Notes under the pieces: generated by a model
Databases searched by the model: none
What the model saw: only the letters and a program-made list of their open reading frames with translations
What the model was told of the DNA's origin: nothing
Shown: positions 52,049 through 63,685 of the stretch, in pieces
Layout: every line of letters starts with the position of its first letter
Numbering within the stretch: position 1 is the stretch's first letter
Translations under genes and position numbers: made by a program
Source of the DNA: Apoda limacodes
Lineage: Eukaryota; Arthropoda; Insecta; Lepidoptera; Limacodidae
Reading direction: 5' to 3'
Length of the DNA stretch: 64,000 bases
NCBI GenBank assembly: GCA_946406115.1
Contig: OX291553.1
Location: 15,629,001-15,693,000, forward strand

Positions 52049-53175
52049 AATAACGAAAGACATTATATACACCTATTTTTGGGGTATATAAAATTTCGTT
52101 ATTTACACCAATATTTGGTGCATTTAACATTTTATGTTATTTACACCAAAGAAACGCTTAATTTCATTCGTAAGTGTTTGGCAACATTGCGCTTACCTTT
52201 TGTGTCAGTCAGCCAATTCAGTAGGCAGTATAGAAAAAAAAACAAATACTACGTTAGGTAACACAGTATAAAAAGCAGACAGAAGATCCACGCCTCGTTC
52301 CGATAAGTTGACTACATTTATGAAAATGAGTATTTATGTACTGCACTTTGAAGTAATTCACGACGTACCTATACGACATATCAAAATACGGCGGCTGCGG
52401 GCTCACCCCCTGTCACGCAGGACTAAAGTGGTTGGTGAAAAGTGGCAGTCCTCCATATCATGGTGTGGGTCCAGCCAGTGTGTAAGCTCTTTTTGGGGTA
52501 TAAAACCGTGAAGTATACATACATTACATACATAAACCAAGTCGAAATAACGTTAAAATACGTGTAAGCTAGGTATTTATTGCTTAAAAGGAGGGACTAC
52601 TTTTAAAAGTTCAGGCTAGTTGGATGATGTTTACGTATAGGTTACAGAACCTTAGGAGGCAGTATAGTACTAGCGGAACCATCTCCGCGCGAGTTTAACT
52701 CGCACTTATTAGTTATAAAATACTTGAAATATTCCCTGCCGAAGGCGAGCGGTACGATGGTAGGAAGGACCCGTGGGGCTCATCTCGAATAAAATAAAAA
52801 TAACAAATTTAATTTTTTTTAAATTTACAAAAACTACTTTAAAAACTCATGCACAATAACAAAAACCATAAAGTACACAGAACATCCATACTAATCCATA
52901 AAAGTCTATCAGTGTAACTAGGCTATTAGGTCTAAGGGACTTCTAAAATGGCTTTGTAAGTATGCGAGTGGCGGCAGTACGAACGAATGAAATTAACAAT
53001 TTTGTTGGTGTAAATAACAAAAAAAACATTATATACACCAAAATTTGGTCTATATAACGGAAAACCTTATAATACGCCAAAAATTGGTGTACATAACAAA
53101 AAATGTTATATACCCCAAAAATAGGTGTATATAACGCTTTTCGTTATTTACACCAATTTTTGGTGTGTATAATAT
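52048..53175. repeat. Inverted copies of a palindromic TTATTTACACC repeat
   Basis: 52048-52170 holds AAATAACGAAA, ATATACACCTATTTTTGGGG, TTATTTACACCAA and TTAATTTCATTCG. The same order is found in reverse at 52985-53165. Within each arm the words GGTGTAAATAAC and GTTATTTACACC alternate every 30-40 bp, so each arm is itself locally self-complementary. About 830 bp separates the arms, including a section with GTGGCAGTCCTCCATATC. Confidence 0.7.
52715..52770 (-). mobile_element. Tiny LINE family C fragment
   Basis: CTGCCGAAGGCGAGCGGTAC and GATGGTAGGAAG match 20185-20215. Confidence 0.5.
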
Positions 53176-53506
53176 TATCCGGATGGGATAGCAATGTAAA
53201 ACACTTAGAGAATTTTTAACTTCAAACTGCTTTTACAATTTTTTTCACATTTTGTTTGCGGAAACTTCGCAAAGAATGTTTAAAGCTAGTTAAAGTTTGT
53301 TCGGACTTTGAAACGAGTTTTAAACGACACTTGTTCACTGAATTCACAAACAGTTTTTTATGCAATTTTAAACTGTTTCAGAACAATTGTAAACAAAAAA
53401 AAGGACTAACAAAATATTTAAGAATTTACAATTAAAACATAGTATATAGTTTTTGTCACAGCACCTGTTTTGTTCTTTCTCAGGCTACGCCACCACGCAA
53501 CTCGTG

Positions 53507-53650
53507 TCGCGGGCCAGGGAAACTTTTTTTTGCGTGCCAGATTTTTTGTTGCCGGCCTGGTAATCTTTTTGTCACGGGCCAGTGAAAATTTTCGTCGCGT
53601 GCTAGAAATTTTGTCTGGTCAGGGAAACTATTTGTGGCCAGCTATAAAAC
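53507..53650 (+). repeat. Degenerate tandem repeat, ~22-bp unit
   Basis: Units of the form GTCGCGGGCCAGGGAAAC-T(n) recur about six times (CGGGCCAGGGAAACT, CGTGCCAGATT, CGGCCTGGTAATC, CGGGCCAGTGAAAA, CGTGCTAGAAA, TGGTCAGGGAAACT). A 112-codon + strand frame passes through it without a recognisable domain. Confidence 0.65.
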
Positions 53651-53969
53651 TTTTTATAGGGGGCGAAGAAGTTTTTTTGTTGAAGTTGTGGAGCGGCGGC
53701 AAGAAGGAAATTTCCTGCCAGCTGACGTTACGCCTTAGGACCTCCATAGTCCACTTAATTTGCGCTTCGGTTTCTATATATTGTGTATTGCCAAAGAGAC
53801 TTCGATAGCGCGATGTAGGACGCGTGACGAAAGCCTTGCTTGTAGCGTTACTCTATGATCCGCTACAAAGTAGTCATTCATTTGCGCATTTACTCGTTTT
53901 GCACACCTTGTTGATACAAAACGCATTTACAATATTTTAATTCGCATTAAATTTTATTTTGGTGATTTT

Positions 53970-54520
53970 AGTTCTTTTCTTCATTTTGGATGCGATCCGT
54001 CTGAGACAATTCGAGTATAACTAACTCCATCGCGCGCTGTGCGAGTTTTAACTTGTGGACCAGCCTCGCTGTAAGTGTCCACGTTTCGGCAGCGTAAGTG
54101 ATGACACGTAGGACTTACTGGTCGAAGACTTTTGTCTTCAGACTCTGCAGTATAGGCGACGTCAAGACTTGAAGAAGCTTACCAAATGCTGCCCACCCTA
54201 TCTGGATCTGGATCCTCCTATCGGCTTCCTTCTGAAAGTTTTTCTGGCCCAGTTGGATTTTCTGTCCAAGGTACACGCAATCCTCGACTACCCCGAGTAA
54301 GGTGCCAGCCACGTATACTGCCATTGGCATAACGTGATGGTTGAACATGACATGTCTTGTCCAAATTCATGCCAAGGCCCACTTGTCGAGAGGCAGTGCA
54401 ACATCTTGCATAGTTGTGCTAGTGAATTTGCCATAATAACGATATCATCGGCAAACCTAAGGTGTGCGATGATCTTAAAAGGGTGGCCGGTAGTGGCTGG
54501 ATGCGAAAGGCATAGCACAA
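53970..54520 (-). pseudogene. RTE-like LINE fragment, RT palm to C-terminus
   Basis: Same family as 46900-49370. Read on the - strand: HLRFADDIVIMANSLAQL with the RT catalytic FADD (~54440-54500), then VEDCVYLGQKIQLG, ADRRIQIQIGWAAFGKL, and after a stop ITYAAETWTLTARL and KLAQRAMELVILE (~54090-54000). Several frame breaks. Both ends are truncated. Confidence 0.85.
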
Positions 54521-54895
54521 CATAAGTAATTTCCCACCCACTGTTTTTCGTTCTTCTCCGACTAGTTTAGGGTAGCAGTATGCTCCGCATTTGTTTTTGT
54601 TTTTAGAGAGGCAAAATAGTTGTTTTTCACGCACAGTTCCAGTCTTTACTCGACAATGTTTCAGCCTGTGTCTTCTGTAAAAGAACATTTATCCACAAAT
54701 ACCTATAGCCATGTTTTCCCTATTCGATAATATTACAAACTTTGTCTTCTTCGAAGAATGTCTGCAAGCTTTCTAGTACACTACCACACATAAATATATG
54801 TGTACCTTCTCGACTAAATTAATAATTAGCATACATCTGTATATGTAGTGGATGGTGGACTAGAGGTTCGGGCTTGGCGTGAACCAATGAGTCTT
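54521..54895. other. Intergenic, nothing recognised
   Basis: No supportable gene; an 89-codon - strand frame (54419-54688) runs out of the LINE fragment into non-LINE sequence. Confidence 0.4.
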
Positions 54896-55275
54896 ATTTT
54901 AGGGTTCCGATCCTTAAAGAAAAAAGGGGAACCCTTATGTGATAACTTTGTTGTCTGTCTGCCTGTCTGTCAAGACCCTTTTTCTCAGGAACGCGTGAAG
55001 GTATAAAGTAAAAATTTATATAAAATGCTAAGGTCTACGGGCCCTTAAAACTGTAAAAAAACAAGCTTCTAAGTCAAAGCAATAAAAAAAAATTGACGCA
55101 TATTTTGGCATTAACAAATAAATCAAAATATGTAGGGTACTTCCCGTTGTCTTAGAATTACGAAATTTGGCATGAAGCAAGATGTTACATCACAAATTAA
55201 GTACTATCTACATATAATAAGTTTGTACGGAACCCTCGATGCACGAGCCAGACTCGCACTTGGCTGTTTTTTTTA
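54896..55275 (-). repeat. Repeat A-related element, inverted
   Basis: Bounded by TTTTAGGGTTCCGATCC and GTACGGAACCCTCGATGCACG ... GACTCGCACTTGGCTG, with TTGTCTGTCTGCCTGTCTG inside. It has a different interior from the 36793 copy, so it is a sister subfamily. Confidence 0.65.
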
Positions 55276-55924
55276 TTCCTTAAGTGTTTTGATTATTCAC
55301 TCCACTAGAAATTCGGTGAAAGTAAATCGTGAGAAAACCTGCATAGGTCAAAAAAGAAGACGTATGTGAAGTCCACAATCTGCACAGGCCCTGTGTGTGG
55401 ACTGTGGTCCAAATCGCGCTCGGTAAGGGTAGGCCGTGCCCAAAAAGTGGGGACGCATGAGACTGTTGAGAGAATACCTCTGACAGGCAGCGTCTTAAAT
55501 ATTTCTTGATTTACAATAATAATTGGATTTATTTAAAAGTTTAAAAGTAAGCAATTTTCATAAATTAAATCATTACAAATTGCTCGCTAACAATCTAATG
55601 ATTCAAAAAAATCCGGTTGCGTTTGCGATTTTTCTAATGCCTCGCCATCTGCCACGCCTCGTGAGAATATCCTCATTGATATTCTGAAAGCTTTATATTC
55701 ATATATTTGTATGACAAGCTAGTCTGAAAGAAACTTTGTATTACGGAGGTATATCGTGACAGTTTGATTAAACAACCTGTAGCCTGTCTGTCATGTTTAT
55801 ATTTTTTATTCTTCCTATATAAAGTGCCTATGTAGGTACACAAAATGTTAATGTCGCCTGTAATAAATACGTATCTACCATTAAATAGGTATACTTGAGA
55901 ATATAAAAAAAATCATATTAACAA

Positions 55925-56135
55925 AAGTAAAACCGGTCAAGTGCAAGTTGGACTCGCGCACTGAGGATTCCACTCTTAATAGGATTCTAAAAACTTTTTG
56001 TATATTACCCAAAAACTTTCATTTTGTAAGTTAGTACCTCTTAATTTTTAATTTACCATTTTATTTTAGGGTTTCTTGCTACCTATAAGTAAAGAACTAT
56101 TTTCTGTAATTTTTCTAAACTTTGACTCAGAATTA
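55925..56135 (+). repeat. Repeat A-related element, truncated
   Basis: AAAACCGGTCAAGTGCAAG, TTGGACTCGCGCACTGAGG and later TTTTAGGGTTTCTTGC. The 3' half is missing. Confidence 0.55.
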
Positions 56136-57449
56136 TTTGTTTTTTGTTAAGTTACACGTTTGAAATCCTCAAAACGCTTTAGAGCCTGAACTTAAAGGCT
56201 GCGACATTAAAAATCTTACACAACTTCCTGTACCTGTAAAGATACTTGCCTAGAGTTATCAGTCATTTATAATCAGTAATGTAATTTGATTTTTTATTAG
56301 ACTTGCAACGAATAGCATATTCAGCCACACGCCGAATACTGAATATTCCGCCAGCTTCCCGGCCGACTAGCCGAATACCCAGCAAAAGTATCAGGCCAGG
56401 GCGTGTCCCTCTTCCTCTACGCGCTACGCGTTTTGTTATGTTAAGGTTGGTGCTCATGGTAAATATGAACATTTTTAATAAGGTATTGTAACGTATAAGT
56501 GTTGTAACATCACGGTTTTATTCCTGAAAGGGGTTTACCAGTGACTGGACACATATCCACATCATAATGAGGGGCACAACATCTTTTTACTAACTGTTTT
56601 AGACCTGTGTTGACCCAAATTATCAACTAAAAAGTTTGTGAAGGTGGTGAAGGCCATGCAAAATTTGGGTTGCTTTTGAATTATAATAAATTACTGATAA
56701 ATCCATATTACTCACGATGTCTTATAGGAAATGGAAAGGATAGAAAGTCGTCCAGATTTCGAAACATAAACCTTTGTGTAAGTTTGGTTTATTACCTAGG
56801 AACAAAGAAAACAATAAAACCTAAACAAAAAAATGTAAAGCGGCTCTGCAAGTACTATGTCACGAAATTAAAATCACAAAATAATTTAAAAAATAAATAA
56901 GTTACAAAATTATACTTAACTAAATACATCAATATATACATATTACGTGTACGTTGTGTACTTAATACACGATGAATATTGTATAGTTTGTATATAACAA
57001 TTTCAGACGAGTTTTTTTTCTTGTGTCATACCTTTTAGAGCGTCATTTTTAAGTAGTCTGGTTTTAGGTTTTGATCTTATTTTTTTTTCTATATATAGGT
57101 GTAGTTGATTTGGTAACGCTTACTCAGCCTTAGTAATATAACATGAATATAACGGAAAGTTAGACTCGGTCCTGGCTGATTTATTTCGTTAAAGTAAAAG
57201 TAACAAAATAAAAGTACTTTTGTAAAAGTTACACAAAGCGCTGGCTGACTCCAAGGCCCAAGCATAAGAATTTTCTAAATACCTCTTAATATAAAAAATG
57301 GCGTTTTTGCTCTTTGAAGTGAGTCTACTACGTATTTAGTCTGTGTAAGTTTTAAGTTTCTATGCAATTAAGCTTGATAAATTGATCTTCTGATAATCTT
57401 CTGTTAGACATCCGAAGAGACACAATTCTTGTCAAGCTTTATGTAGTAA
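56136..57449. other. Intergenic, nothing recognised
   Basis: 56310-56450 is mildly GC-rich and open on both strands (GCCGGGAAGCTGGCGG in reverse), without a protein motif. The rest is AT-rich. Confidence 0.4.
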
Positions 57450-57685
57450 CGTGTCATAAAAATTCAATGTTCCAAACTTCCCCCTTCGAACGTTTGGGTT
57501 GTGGAATAAGCTCGCTGCCAAGGTTTTCTCTAAGGACTGCAGTATGGAGTTCTGTAAGTAAGAAGCTATTAGATTTTTGAAGGGTCGGCAACGCGCGATT
57601 GATACCCCTGGTGTTGCAAGCGTCCATAGGCTACGGCGACCGCTAACCGTCAGGCGGACCGTTAGCTTGTTTGCCACCTCAGTGG
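57450..57685 (+). pseudogene. LINE family C, C-terminus and 3' end
   Basis: GTTGTGGAATAAGCTCGCTG (W-N-K-L-A), GCCAAGGTTTTCTC, then TTGAAGGGTCGGCAACG and TGGTGTTGCAAGCG, ending CAGGCGGACCG ... TTGTTTGCCACC. Collinear with the reverse of 19935-20140. 5' truncated. Confidence 0.75.
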
Positions 57686-58347
57686 TTTAAACTGCTCGAG
57701 GACAATACATATGTTATATACATTATTTTATTATGAGACTAGAAATGATAGTTGCATAAGAAATGTGTGCTTCTAACCTAATAATCCAAAACGGATAAAA
57801 ATGGCATGTGAAACATTATCAATAGATAAGAAACACTTAAGATAGGTATGTAGTAAGTAAATTTCTAAGAGCATACAAACCTCTTGAAAGTGAATCATTG
57901 ATATAGTAATCACATGCATATTTATTCATTGATGGATTGGCAGCTGGTTGTCGTCACTCTTCGGTCTGGTAATCTGTTTTCGAATATTTGGAAAAAAAAA
58001 CTCAATAAAGAGCAATGCCAATTTCAAAAACAAAGATTAGAAGTTGGAAAACCAGGAAATTTTAGTTAAAAACAGAATCCATATGTTAAAAAAACATATG
58101 TTAAATAGATTAAATGAAATTCAGGTAATAATTATCATTATTTTTTTCATAAAAATCTTTGAAATTTGTCGAAAAATTATCTGGTGTTTTCTACCCTTTC
58201 CACTTGTTCAATATTTTTGGTGTATTTATTGCCATTACCAAATGAACGAGGAACAGGTAACCCTCGGCATGTTTATAATTCATAGTATTTCAAAAAAAAA
58301 TATAATTCGATATATAAGTGCTTCGACTTGGGTTAGATTAGGTGTTA
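57686..58347. other. Intergenic, nothing recognised
   Basis: AT-rich; the 105-codon frame 58044-58361 is Ile/Phe/Lys-rich low-complexity without motif and runs into the next Helitron. Confidence 0.4.
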
Positions 58348-59247
58348 TCTATGCTTACTAATATATAAAGCCGAAGAGTTTGTTTGTTTCAACGCGCTAA
58401 TCTTAGGAACTACTGGTCCGATTTGAAAAATTCTTTCAGTATCAGTATATAGCCCATTTATCGAGGAAGGCTATAGGCTATATATCATCAAGCTAACACA
58501 AATAGGAGCGGAGCAATAATGAAGAATGTTTCAAAATCGGGTTTTTTTTATCCTTTTGAAAGCTACCGCTGCGTGCGCTGCGTAAACGGTTAAAGTTTCG
58601 CAAAAATCATGTAAGAAAGAATTGTTCCCCTTTACAAGTTTTAAAAAAAAGTCCGCGACAGCATATGTCTATATTTTAAGGTTGGCTCACTATTCGATTT
58701 CAATGAATATCTTAGGAGATATCGCAGTTTTAAAATAACATCGCAGCAAAATCATGATCAGGTACTGCGAGCGCATTTATGATGTGCAAGGCCGGCGGGC
58801 AGTTATATAGGGGAAAGAGCGGTACGTATTTTTAAAAATATTTTCACCTTCTACGTAAACAGAGTCGCGGGTTGAAGTTAGCGTTAGCCCAAAGTAACTC
58901 TTACTGACTGACTAACTGACTGATCTATCAACGCTCAGCTTCAACCACTGGACGGATCGAGCTGAAATTTAATACGTATAGCTATTATGATCTAGGCGTG
59001 CGCTAAGAAAGGATTTTCCAAAACTCACACCCTAAACGGTTTAAAGTTTGTATGGAGCACCATGATCGCGAGGTTAATCTATTAGTTAATTAATTTTTAG
59101 TAGTTAATTATTTAATATTTTTGAGAAGGAGGAAGAGAGAGAGAACGTCAATTGTGAGTAGGTTTTTTTCCATAATTGAGCAGTTGCCGTAAGAATCCTA
59201 CGCCGATAACCAAATTTAGGTCGGGCGAAGCCGCTGGCAAAAGCTAG
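58348..59247 (+). mobile_element. 900-bp non-autonomous Helitron
   Basis: Starts A|TCTATGCTTACTAATATAT, continues with GTTTGTTTCAACGCGCTAA, ACTACTGGTCCGATTTG, TCGAGGAAGGCTATAGG and AATAGGAGCGGAGCAATAA (phrases of a widespread lepidopteran Helitron) and ends GGGCGAAGCCGCTGGCAAAAG-CTAG|T. From ~58900 a second Helitron-like head (CAACCACTGGACGGATCG) may be a nested or chimeric part. No Rep/helicase. Confidence 0.82.
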
Positions 59248-59926
59248 TATATTATAAACACAATACCGTTTCGTAATTAGATTTTTTTTTTTGACAAGTC
59301 AAAATTTGTATTAACCTGGCTTTCACGGATTATGCTCGATACGGTACCATATACAAAATGTTTTCTTTTAGCATGAACTAGTCTATTTTATCTATTGAAC
59401 ATATTGTATTTTAAAGGGAAAAATTCTCAAACTCAACAAATAAACAAACAAAATAACATATTATTCTGTATTCAGTTAAGTGTAACTAGTTTTGACATGG
59501 TTTGCATAACCTTTAGTTGTCAAATAAACCCCTAGAAAACTTTTGAAACAGTACAGCAAAGTAAAATATTATTTGCTTTAGTTAACACGTACATTTCATT
59601 TTGTATTCAATTGTAATGTTTTGTCATGAATTAACTTATTTGCTATGTACATACGTCAATGTTTTACTTGTTTGTTTGTACTTGCTTAGTTTTGACGATA
59701 TTGTCGGTATCCTTCAATTGCTAAAAAGTTAAACAAATGCCATTCTCCTTAAATTTGATGTGCCTTGTTACATATTGTTTGCGTTTGGAACCCAAAGAAT
59801 CCATATTGAGAGTAAAATTTTGATATATATTTGTTACAATATACTAGTTTTGCCCTCCAAATATTCTATGATTTAAGTGTGACAATCATAAGAGTATGTT
59901 ATTTTTAGTATGAAAGTACTAAACAA
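59248..59926. other. Intergenic, nothing recognised
   Basis: Plain AT-rich sequence between two Helitrons. Confidence 0.45.
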
Positions 59927-60240
59927 TCCTACTAATATTATAAATGTGTAACTTTTTATGTCTGGATGGATGTTTGTTACTCAATCACGCTTCAACCACT
60001 GGACGGATCGGGATAAACCTGGCATACATATAGGTTAGGTCCTGTAATAGCATAAAGGCTACTTTTTATCTCTAAACTTCAAAAGTTCCCGCGAGAATAA
60101 CTATAATAGAGTTAAATAAACTATTGCTGCATCTATAGCAATTCATTGGTATAATTAATTAATTAATTAATTGGAGTTAATTAAGGAGTTCCACGCCGAT
60201 ATCCGAGTTTAGGGCGGGCGGAGCCGCTGGCAAAGTCTAG
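59927..60240 (+). mobile_element. Complete 314-bp Helitron
   Basis: A|TCCTACTAATATTATAAA at 59927, GTTTGTTACTCAATCACGC, CCACTGGACGGATCGGG, GGTTAGGTCCTGTAATA, a run of TTAATTAATTAATT, and the 3' hairpin GGGCGGAGCCGCTGGCAAAG before CTAG|T (60237-60240). Same family as 10250-10516. Confidence 0.87.
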
Positions 60241-60764
60241 TAAGAAAAAAAATATACATTAATATGCCAAATTAAACAAAACAGCTCTTATAGATGTACC
60301 TATGAATTATACGAAAGTATCTTACGTTGCTAAATAGAAATTATTATGTTAAGATGCTAGCTAAAAATAAAGTTGAGAATTTAGAATTTTTCTTCTTTTT
60401 TTAAGTCTACTTAAATTGTTTCACCCTGTTAAGCTACTTAATAAATTGATGTCAAAATAGACGCAGGCAAGATATAAATGACTACCTTGGCTTCTCGATG
60501 TATACCGTTCCGCAATTAATCAGAAGAAGCCTTCTCTCAACCGACCATTACATTAAATGGTTCGGGTTACAGATATCTACCATTTTTACGGCTACTTTAC
60601 TCTAGTTTTTTCAGAAGATTTATGGTTTTATGCTTCTTCATTGTCAAGTTTCTGAAGAAGAAAATATATTGTCTACACAAAATGGTGTCGATTATGTTCT
60701 AACTGTCGTTGCTTGGTTAAATAGTATAGATAAAATAAATAAATAATCATCCAAAAGCCTACGT
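60241..60764. other. Intergenic, nothing recognised
   Basis: AT-rich, no feature. Confidence 0.4.
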
Positions 60765-61035
60765 TTAATAATAAATAAATAAATATAAATATTTTTGGTA
60801 GTTACACGCAGCGTCGTCTAGCCTCAAAGTCAGCAAAGCTTGTGTTATGGGCACCAGCAGACATCGGATACAAATACATAAATATTACTTTTTTGTAAAT
60901 AAATACATATCATACATTAATACACCCAGACTCAAGACAAACACAAATGTTTATATTATGAAATAAATGTTTGTCTAGTGCGGGAATCGAACCAACACCC
61001 TCTGCACAGCAGCTGGCCACACTACAACTAATCTG
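60765..61035 (-). mobile_element. tRNA-derived SINE
   Basis: On the - strand the head contains a perfect pol III B box GGTTCGATTCCC (plus strand 60982-60993) and an upstream A-box-like GTGGCCAGC, then GCACTAGACAAACATTTAT, GAGTCTGGGTGTATTAATG and a tail of (ATTT)n at the left end (60765-60800). This arrangement is a known lepidopteran SINE type. It does not fold as a tRNA. Confidence 0.72.
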
Positions 61036-61929
61036 TATGTAATGTAACGTAATGAAAGTATAGTTTCTACAAAAATCTCATGGAGACTTTAATTGCCATC
61101 TTTTTTACTTGAATCGAATGACTTTCTAAAAACATTAAATCTCGACATTCTCTTTTTAGACAAAAAGCGAAATATACGTTTTCATACAAATTAAATAACG
61201 GATTTAAAACTGCAACCAGTATAATTTTTAATATTATGGTGGTACTTTAGAAATGGCTGATCAACGCTGATTTTAATATGTTTGAGAGTTTGAATCGTCC
61301 ATTTAATAATACTCTTTGGGGAAGACCTTATAGAGGACACATTCGAACTCGTATAAAATTGATAATCCCATTTGCATTGCAATACCTTGTACTTTGAGAT
61401 GTAACTTTTATATGAGCAGAAACGAGGTATACTCGAGTTCTGACACTCACTGAAAGTTGTACCTAGCAGTGAAATTAAATTTGTATGCGAGCTGTGGGAT
61501 GCCTTGAAAATGAGAACTCGTAACTGCCTAGCGATGTTCTTGTGCCAAACTAGTTACAAACTCTCTACAAGACTTGTTCATTAGGTACCATGTGTCTTTG
61601 TCAGTGTAATTGTAAGTACTTACCTTTTTAAAATTATATATCAGTATTATTATCTTTTTTATTATATTAATTTCCGTATAAACACATATTAATAATAATA
61701 ACTCCTTACTAATTTTGGATCGGACTGGCAATGAATCTTATCTTTTGAAGAGTATTTAACTCTGGATGTAGGAGGATTTGCTTGTGTACAATCTAACTAG
61801 GCAGTCGCTTTTACAAGTTTATTAAAAAGTTTGTTCATTTTAAACTGAGTCGTGTTTGCTTCTATATTTAGATAAAGATCGGAAGAAAGAAAGAAGAATA
61901 AAAGCGGCGGTCTGCAACTTGACTATTTC
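61036..61929. other. Intergenic, nothing recognised
   Basis: AT-rich; two 60-67-codon - strand frames without motif. Confidence 0.4.
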
Positions 61930-63520
61930 TTTTGAAAATTACCAATGAGCAGTACATATGTGATCAATTTAATTTTATCTTTATCAACATTGGCACAGAG
62001 TTAGCAAACCAAATACCCTCAAGATTTCACAACAATGTAATACACACAACACCTAAACATCATAATACAAAACTGCTCAACCTGAGACCAACAACTGTAG
62101 ACGAAGTAATTAAAATAATAGATAACGTCGACTCCAGTACCAGCACAGGAATCGATGGAATCAGCGTTAAAGTGATAAAGTGTGTTAAAACCCTAATTTG
62201 TACAAAATTAACTGATTCCATAAATGAATGCCTTTCCAAAGGCATATTTCCGAGTACTCCGAGTAAAAATAGCGAAAGTATGCCCTATATATAAATCTGG
62301 TAACAAAACCCATCCTGGTAACTACCGACCAATATCTATTCTTCCAGTGCTGTCCAAAATTCTTGAAAAAATTATTTACCAACGACTACTTGAATATTTT
62401 GAAAGCATCAATCTTCTCTGTGAACACCAATATGGATTGAGATCTAAATCCAATACATTATCTGCAACTATAGACCTAGTTACCCAAATCGATGTAAACA
62501 TAGATAAAAAAAATATTGCTCTTGGTGTCTTCATCGACTTGAAGAAAGCGTTTGACACCGTAAGTCATGGCATCCTATTAGAAAAATTGAAAGCAATCGG
62601 CATATCAGGTTTAGCTTTTGATATACTAAAATCCTATTTATCAGGTCGATCTCAAATCGTTAAAATTGGCCAAACTAAAAGTTCAGAAAAACTTATAAAA
62701 TGTGGTGTCCCCCAAGGATCAGTCTTAGGTCTCTACTATTCCTTATTTATATAAACAACATTCAAGATATTGGGCTTTCGGGTCAAATCACATTATATGC
62801 TGACGATACATGCCTGTTCTACTTCGGACATAACTATTATCAATTAATACTTCAAAAACAAATTACATTATAATCAGCGCTAAAAACAAGAAAATCGAAA
62901 GTCAACAATCATTAGTCATTAACGGAGAAAAAATACAGAGGTCCGTTAAAGAAAAGTACCTTGGTATAGTACTAGACAGTCATTTAACTTGGGAACCACA
63001 TATTGAAAAAATAAGATCAAAATTACTATGTCTGATGGGATAAAGCATATACTACGGATTATTCCAAAAAATATAAAATATACTATTTATAGCTCCCTTG
63101 TCAAAACTCACCTTGAATATCTACTTGAAATATGGAGTTCAGCTACAAAAACAAAATTGCAACGATTACAGATCGCACAAAATAAAATTATAAAACTCTT
63201 ATAACCCCTTCCTAACGCCATCTAAAAAGATTTACTCCGAAACTAAAATAATGACTATAGAACAAATGCACAGATTTAATACCTGTATTTTAATAAGAAA
63301 ATTTTTGAATAGGGATATAAAGACTAAAATAACTTTCACCAAAAAAGTCCAACTTCAAACGCGTATCACAAGACCAGCTAATAACGTAGTATTAAGAGCA
63401 CCTAGAACGAACTACGGAAAGAAGAGTATATTGTTTGATGGAGCACAGATATATAACAAACAAATGACATACAACAAGCTAAATCATTATTTCTCTTCAA
63501 AAAGACTTTAAAAAACTTTA
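61930..63520 (+). pseudogene. Jockey-type non-LTR retrotransposon, RT region, degraded
   Basis: A LINE reverse transcriptase in pieces. 61932-62270: VDEVIKIIDNVDSSTSTGIDGIS. A frameshift near 62265 moves to the frame carrying VCPIYKSGNKTHPGNYRPIS, GVFIDLKKAFDTVSH (catalytic Asp) and GVPQGSVLG (to ~62725). A second frameshift is followed by LYADDTCLF (62793-62820), KEKYLGIVLDSHLTWEPHI (~62950) and, in 63251-63511, the C-terminal region with a YNKLNHYF-like end. The endonuclease is absent: a 5' truncation at ~61925. The 3' end runs into a CA repeat. Non-functional. Confidence 0.87.
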
Positions 63521-63602
63521 TACTACGCAAACACTGATACACGCACAACACTTATACAAAATATGCGAATATTACTTTTAATAATAAAAAACACCCGCAC
63601 AC

Positions 63603-63685
63603 GCAAATACACACACACACATACACACGCACACACACACACACGCACACGCACACAGACACACACCCACACACACATACACACT
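63603..63685 (+). repeat. CA-rich microsatellite
   Basis: About 80 bp of (AC)n interrupted by ATAC, GCAC and CCAC, right after the LINE 3' end; it may have grown from the element's tail. Confidence 0.92.

Noticed and set aside
60982..60993. tRNA gene on the - strand
   Set aside because: Only a B box and weak A box are present; no cloverleaf or anticodon arm, and the downstream tail is SINE-like.
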